Source of the DNA: Aphis gossypii
Taxonomy: Eukaryota > Arthropoda > Insecta > Hemiptera > Aphididae
Assembly (NCBI RefSeq): GCF_020184175.1
Contig: NC_065531.1
Location: forward strand, 70,216,604 to 70,280,603
Reading direction: 5' to 3'
Length of the DNA: 64,000 bases
Below the pieces are notes generated by a model, which was given only the letters and a program-made list of their open reading frames with translations, had not been told where the DNA came from and searched no databases. The number at the start of each line of letters is the position of its first letter. Position 1 is the first letter of the stretch. Position numbers and translations under genes: made by a program. Shown piece by piece: positions 60,399 through 64,000 of this stretch.

Positions 60399-60920
60399 CA
60401 TAGGTTAAAAAATGAAACAATAAATGCTGACCGATACATTGAAACGTTAAAAAAATTGAAAGAAAAAATTCGTTTCAAGAGAAGAGGACAATTACGCTCA
60501 GGAAATGTAAAACTGCTGCATGACAATGCAACCCCACATTCAGCCGGAAAATCCAAAAGCTTGGCTGGAAAAATACAAGTGGGAAGTATTGGAACATCCA
60601 TCATATAGTCCTGATCTGGCACCTTCGGATTTTTTTTTGTTTGGTCCGTTAAAAAAACACTTAGGAGGAACTCATTTTCAAAATGAGGAGGAGGTCATGA
60701 ACGCAGTTACCGAGTACTTCGATGGAAAATGTGCTGCGTATTTCCGAGATGGCATTTTCAAGTTACTCCATCGTTGGGAAAAATGCATCAATTTAAATGG
60801 CGACTATGTAGAAAAATAGAAAAATATGTCTTATTTATTGTGTAAAAATTTTAAAGTAATAAATTGATTTTTCATTATTCAGTATATTTTTGTACCTTAT
60901 TTATCGGACAGCCTACGTAC
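60399..60920 (+). mobile_element. 5'-truncated mariner M2 inserted in the copied exon 7
   Basis: Only the C-terminal half of a mariner transposase remains: TINADRYIETLKKLKEKIR, LLHDNATPHSA, a frameshift, then YSPDLAPSDFFLF, KKHLGGTHFQNEEE and a C-terminus ending CINLNGDYVEK-stop. The 3' end (reverse complement GGCTGTCCGATAAATAAGG) differs from M1, so it is another subfamily. It interrupts exon 7 sequence: CACTTATA lies to the left and TACGTTTAAATATTTTATC to the right, with TA on both sides. Confidence 0.85.
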
Positions 60921-61666
60921 TACGTTTAAATATTTTATCAAACTCTCAAGTAATATTTATACTTTCTACCTTTCTAATACAAATAAGATTAAAATAATAT
61001 GAATTAATTACTTTTTTTAGGCTAAGGACTGTATACATAATTTTTTTGACCATTGCACTCGTCCATTTGCCGGGTTGATACAAATTTGTGGCTATAATAA
61101 AGCTAGACCAAGAGATAAATTAGCACATCTTATGGAAGATTTTTCAGCACTACAAGATGAGGTACATTCTTAAAACCAATACATTTTAATATTAATATTG
61201 TAACTTATTGTTAATTAATTTATTTATTTAGCAAGTAACTGGTTAAAAGTTCTAAATAAATTTATTATGTTATTTAATTATCAGTCTCAGAGGGTTGATG
61301 CTTTTTTGCACTCGTTTTCGTCAAAATTGGATCCACCTAGAGAACATTTAGCTAGCTTTAGCACATGGATTATTTATCATACGATTAGCAAAAACTATTG
61401 GCAAAAACTTATACTCTAGAAAAAAATTGTTGTTTATTTTGTAATTTATTTATTGATAAATTGTTATTATTTTAGGTATTTATATCAATTTTTGTATGGT
61501 TGGTTAGTGTCTACATTAAATAGAGCTGATAATGTATTGCTTGGCAATGATTCACTGGTTGATTCTCAAAAAAATCGAACAAAACGGAATAAGCCTAAAA
61601 AGAAAAAACCACATCCATATAGTCAAGAAATTATTATGTGCAATGCAATGCAAAGTTTATTTCAAG
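60921..61666 (+). pseudogene. NAA35: NAA35 partial copy: exons 7 (end), 8, 9 and 10
   Basis: The end of exon 7 (60921-60949), exon 8 (61021-61161), exon 9 (61285-61400) and exon 10 (61476-61666) lie with their introns in the parental order. Exon 8 is open, with two visible replacements (GHNKARQ has become GYNKARP). Exon 9 has lost 63 nt, an in-frame loss of the LLSGFELELYS region, and its donor GT has become GC. Exon 10 has lost 11 nt near its end, which shifts the frame. Exons 1-6, 11 and 12 are absent and a mariner sits in exon 7. This is a non-processed pseudogene. Confidence 0.9.
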
Positions 61667-62365
61667 GTATAATACTACTAGTACGTTTAATCATTACAGA
61701 TCATAGTGACTCTTGGCTTTCAAAATAATTCTTATTTTCTTATTCTACTCTTTAGCATTATCCCTCGTTCCATGTACTTAAAAATCTTCCTTTACTCTAT
61801 CCAGCTAGCTACTCCTTGGCCACCCTAGTCTTCTGATTAATTTCATTTTGACAAACATATTTTTAAGTTTTAAGTTTTTTTTTTTTTTTTGACATCATCC
61901 AACCATTCGATTCTACACGATTTTATAAATTTAACAATATTTTCATTTTCTAAAATTTGTTCTTTTGTACCACTTTCCTGTCAAAAATCTTTAACCTATT
62001 GGTATCTGCTTTTGATAGTGTCTTAATTTCAACTCCATAACAGACTACTATTTAAATTAGGGTTTTGTATAGCTTTATCTTAGAAGCTTTTAATTGTAGC
62101 TTTGATTTGACGTATATAATATTGGAAAAGTATGTACAATTGCCAGCCATAATTTTTTTTATATAGCATTTTATTACTGTTATAAAAAGAAGATCCAAAA
62201 TACACAAAATTGTTAATAGCTTCAAAGCTCTATTTCTTATTTACTGATTGTAAGGTTTCGTATCCTGTAGCATGCCTCCACTGCAGATAATTTCATGTAT
62301 TTAGTTTTCTTTTTATTAATTTTTAAACCTAGTATTTTTTTCTTATTGTCTATTCTGCAGTAAGC
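61667..62365 (+). repeat. copy of NAA35 intron 10 (5' part)
   Basis: Matches 50029-50725 with small indels up to CTGCAGTAAGCTT, where similarity stops. Confidence 0.8.
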
Positions 62366-62560
62366 TTGTAAATGTGTGATGCATTCATTTACAAACAACT
62401 TTTTTGTCAACTATATATTCTATAATATTGTGCCATGGTGCCATTAATTTTTTATTTAACTGTAACATATCTGTACCATTTTTATCATTTTCAAATTTTT
62501 GAAACTTTTGAATTCAAGTGTTTGGTTGTAAAATGATATGTCATCAGATGATGAAACACG
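62362..62560 (-). repeat. solitary inverted arm of the hairpin family
   Basis: GTGTGATGCATTCATTTACAA, TGTGCCATGGTGCCATTAA, CATATCTGTACCATTT and GTGTTTGGTTGTAAAATG correspond in order to the minus arms of H2 and H3. It is degenerate and has no plus arm. Confidence 0.65.
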
Positions 62561-62581
62561 GAATCAATACCAATCACCATA

Positions 62582-63030
62582 ATGATGCATTCATATTTAC
62601 AAGACATGGTCGGTTCCATGGATCAGCTCAGTTAAATATCAAAACTATAATTTTTAACGGATCATTGTTCAGAACATCTGTAATTCAGATCTGCGGTTTT
62701 ATCGTACCTTGAAATGGGAACAGGGGACTTTTCCAAGGTTTCGCGTTGGCTTTCGTGTGCCAACTAGACTGATCGGCTTCTCAAACAGGACGAAAGTTAC
62801 TCGACCACCAGAGATTTAAAAGAACGTCTGGAAGAATTTCGTCCATAAAGGGTCGGAGGCATTTGAACGGAAAAGTATAACCAGCTTATATCTACAAGTT
62901 ATAAATCAGCGAGTTCCTTCAAAATTGAACATCTCACTACACGGCATACGATCACTGTACCTATATATATATAATTTAATTTTTTTATAAATTAGTATGT
63001 TGTAGGGACAATTAAACAATGCAAATTTAA
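62582..63030. repeat. copy of NAA35 upstream block U2 with extra middle segment
   Basis: Its ends match 45930-46230. The middle (about 62690-62850) is GC-richer than its surroundings and absent from the other copy, so either it was inserted here or deleted upstream of NAA35. No protein family was recognised in it. Confidence 0.65.
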
Positions 63031-64000
63031 AAATAATAAAGTAAAAGTTTGTTTATAAGTATTTATATATAATATTATAATTATCTATAATATGTTTGCA
63101 TATAATGTTATTGACAATGTTTCTTATTGAAATTCAATTATTAATGGTAAGATGATCTAACTGATATTTGGTTATAATTGTAAAACGTATAAACACTAGG
63201 TTCATATTATAAGTTAAGATTGTATCGAAGTTAAAAACTAATTTGTTTACGATGTTTCTGATTTATTGAGATATATATATATATATTTTTTTTGATTATT
63301 GGGCTTTAAAGAAAAAAATATAATGTTATTTTTATTAATTTTATAAATATTAATATTTACTTACAAATCAGAATATTGAATATTATTTGAAGGTGTTTTA
63401 AAACGAGAATAAGAAAAAAAAACAGGGATTTTCTCATAAAATCAATTTTCGAAGAAATAAATTTTGTTTTCTCGAAAACAAACAACCGTAAATACTAAAA
63501 ATTTTCATGAAATGTTTATATTAAGTAACATTTTAAATAAAAACTCTTTGTATATACAAGCTAACGTATAATATACACAATTTTAGTAAAAAATCTTCAA
63601 TATTCAATAATAGTAACATTTTATAAATTGTTATTATTTTATTTTATATACAAATTACAAAATGTTGAAAATAAATTATTGTCACAACACTTTTTTAAAA
63701 GTCCTACTTTCCTATTTTTTAAGAAAAAAATTACCAAGTGGAATGCTGCAGTAGTTATTTCAAAATATACTGTTATCTATATCCATGATGGATTACAGGT
63801 ATTTTAACACTGAAAATCGCATTCTGATAGTCCTTTCGATGACTAGGTAATAGGTATAGATCTTCTCGTCAACTTTCTTATGCGAAAAAATATAGATCGG
63901 AAATTTATTTTATAATTTATAAGTATCTAGCGTATAAAGACAGTTTATCGGTTTAATGATGTTTACCACTATGTATTATAATAGAGTAGGTTTATGAACC
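63031..64000. other. AT-rich non-coding sequence
   Basis: A TA microsatellite lies at about 63271-63285. No gene or repeat boundary recognised up to the window edge. Confidence 0.35.

Noticed and set aside
60329..60622. 97-codon minus-strand ORF ending ALNICSANVVVNYD
   Set aside because: It is a chance fusion of antisense mariner M2 sequence, exon 7 sequence and the start of the hairpin's minus arm.

Overview
The window looks like nuclear DNA of an aphid (Hemiptera, Sternorrhyncha). The evidence is very AT-rich sequence, three intron-containing genes with insect-like orthologues, GC-rich promoter islands in an AT-rich background, and dense debris of small DNA transposons. I assign 'aphid' from general familiarity with such repeat-laden sequence; no species-specific marker proves it.

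Layout. At 5.4-13 kb, minus strand, lies a beta-1,3-galactosyltransferase-like GT31 gene. Its whole coding region is in one exon (5425-6477), with two likely non-coding 5' exons (7944-8010, and one ending at 12841 in a CpG-rich island). From 14 to 38 kb there is mostly non-coding, AT-rich sequence with several structured non-autonomous transposons: 17767-18877, 20949-21010, 26895-27351 and 38052-38624. It also holds one unassigned CpG-rich island (24.4-25.3 kb) and one orphan exon-like ORF (33013-33282). At 39188-40928, plus strand, is CIAO2B/MIP18, in three exons, complete. At 46587-52838, plus strand, is NAA35 (auxiliary subunit of the NatC N-terminal acetyltransferase), reconstructed here in 12 coding exons giving 701 residues, downstream of a third CpG-rich island (44.6-45.3 kb).

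From 50.8 kb to the end the locus is a mosaic of partial copies of NAA35 and its flanks, rearranged around a hairpin element and two dead mariner transposons. The 3' end of NAA35 is repeated at about 55.6 kb, exons 7-10 are repeated as a broken pseudogene at 60.9-61.7 kb, and the upstream flank is repeated at 58.7 and 62.6 kb.

The most unusual item is the hairpin family. Three copies (51.1, 53.8 and 59.6 kb) each carry a small ORF on the + arm, followed by a roughly 330-nt inverted copy of the same sequence. The 59.6-kb copy is a complete 143-residue ORF with a signal peptide, N-glycosylation sites, a membrane span and a basic tail. I recognise no family for it. The three recognised genes are housekeeping (protein glycosylation, cytosolic Fe-S delivery, N-terminal acetylation) and show no sign of working as one system.
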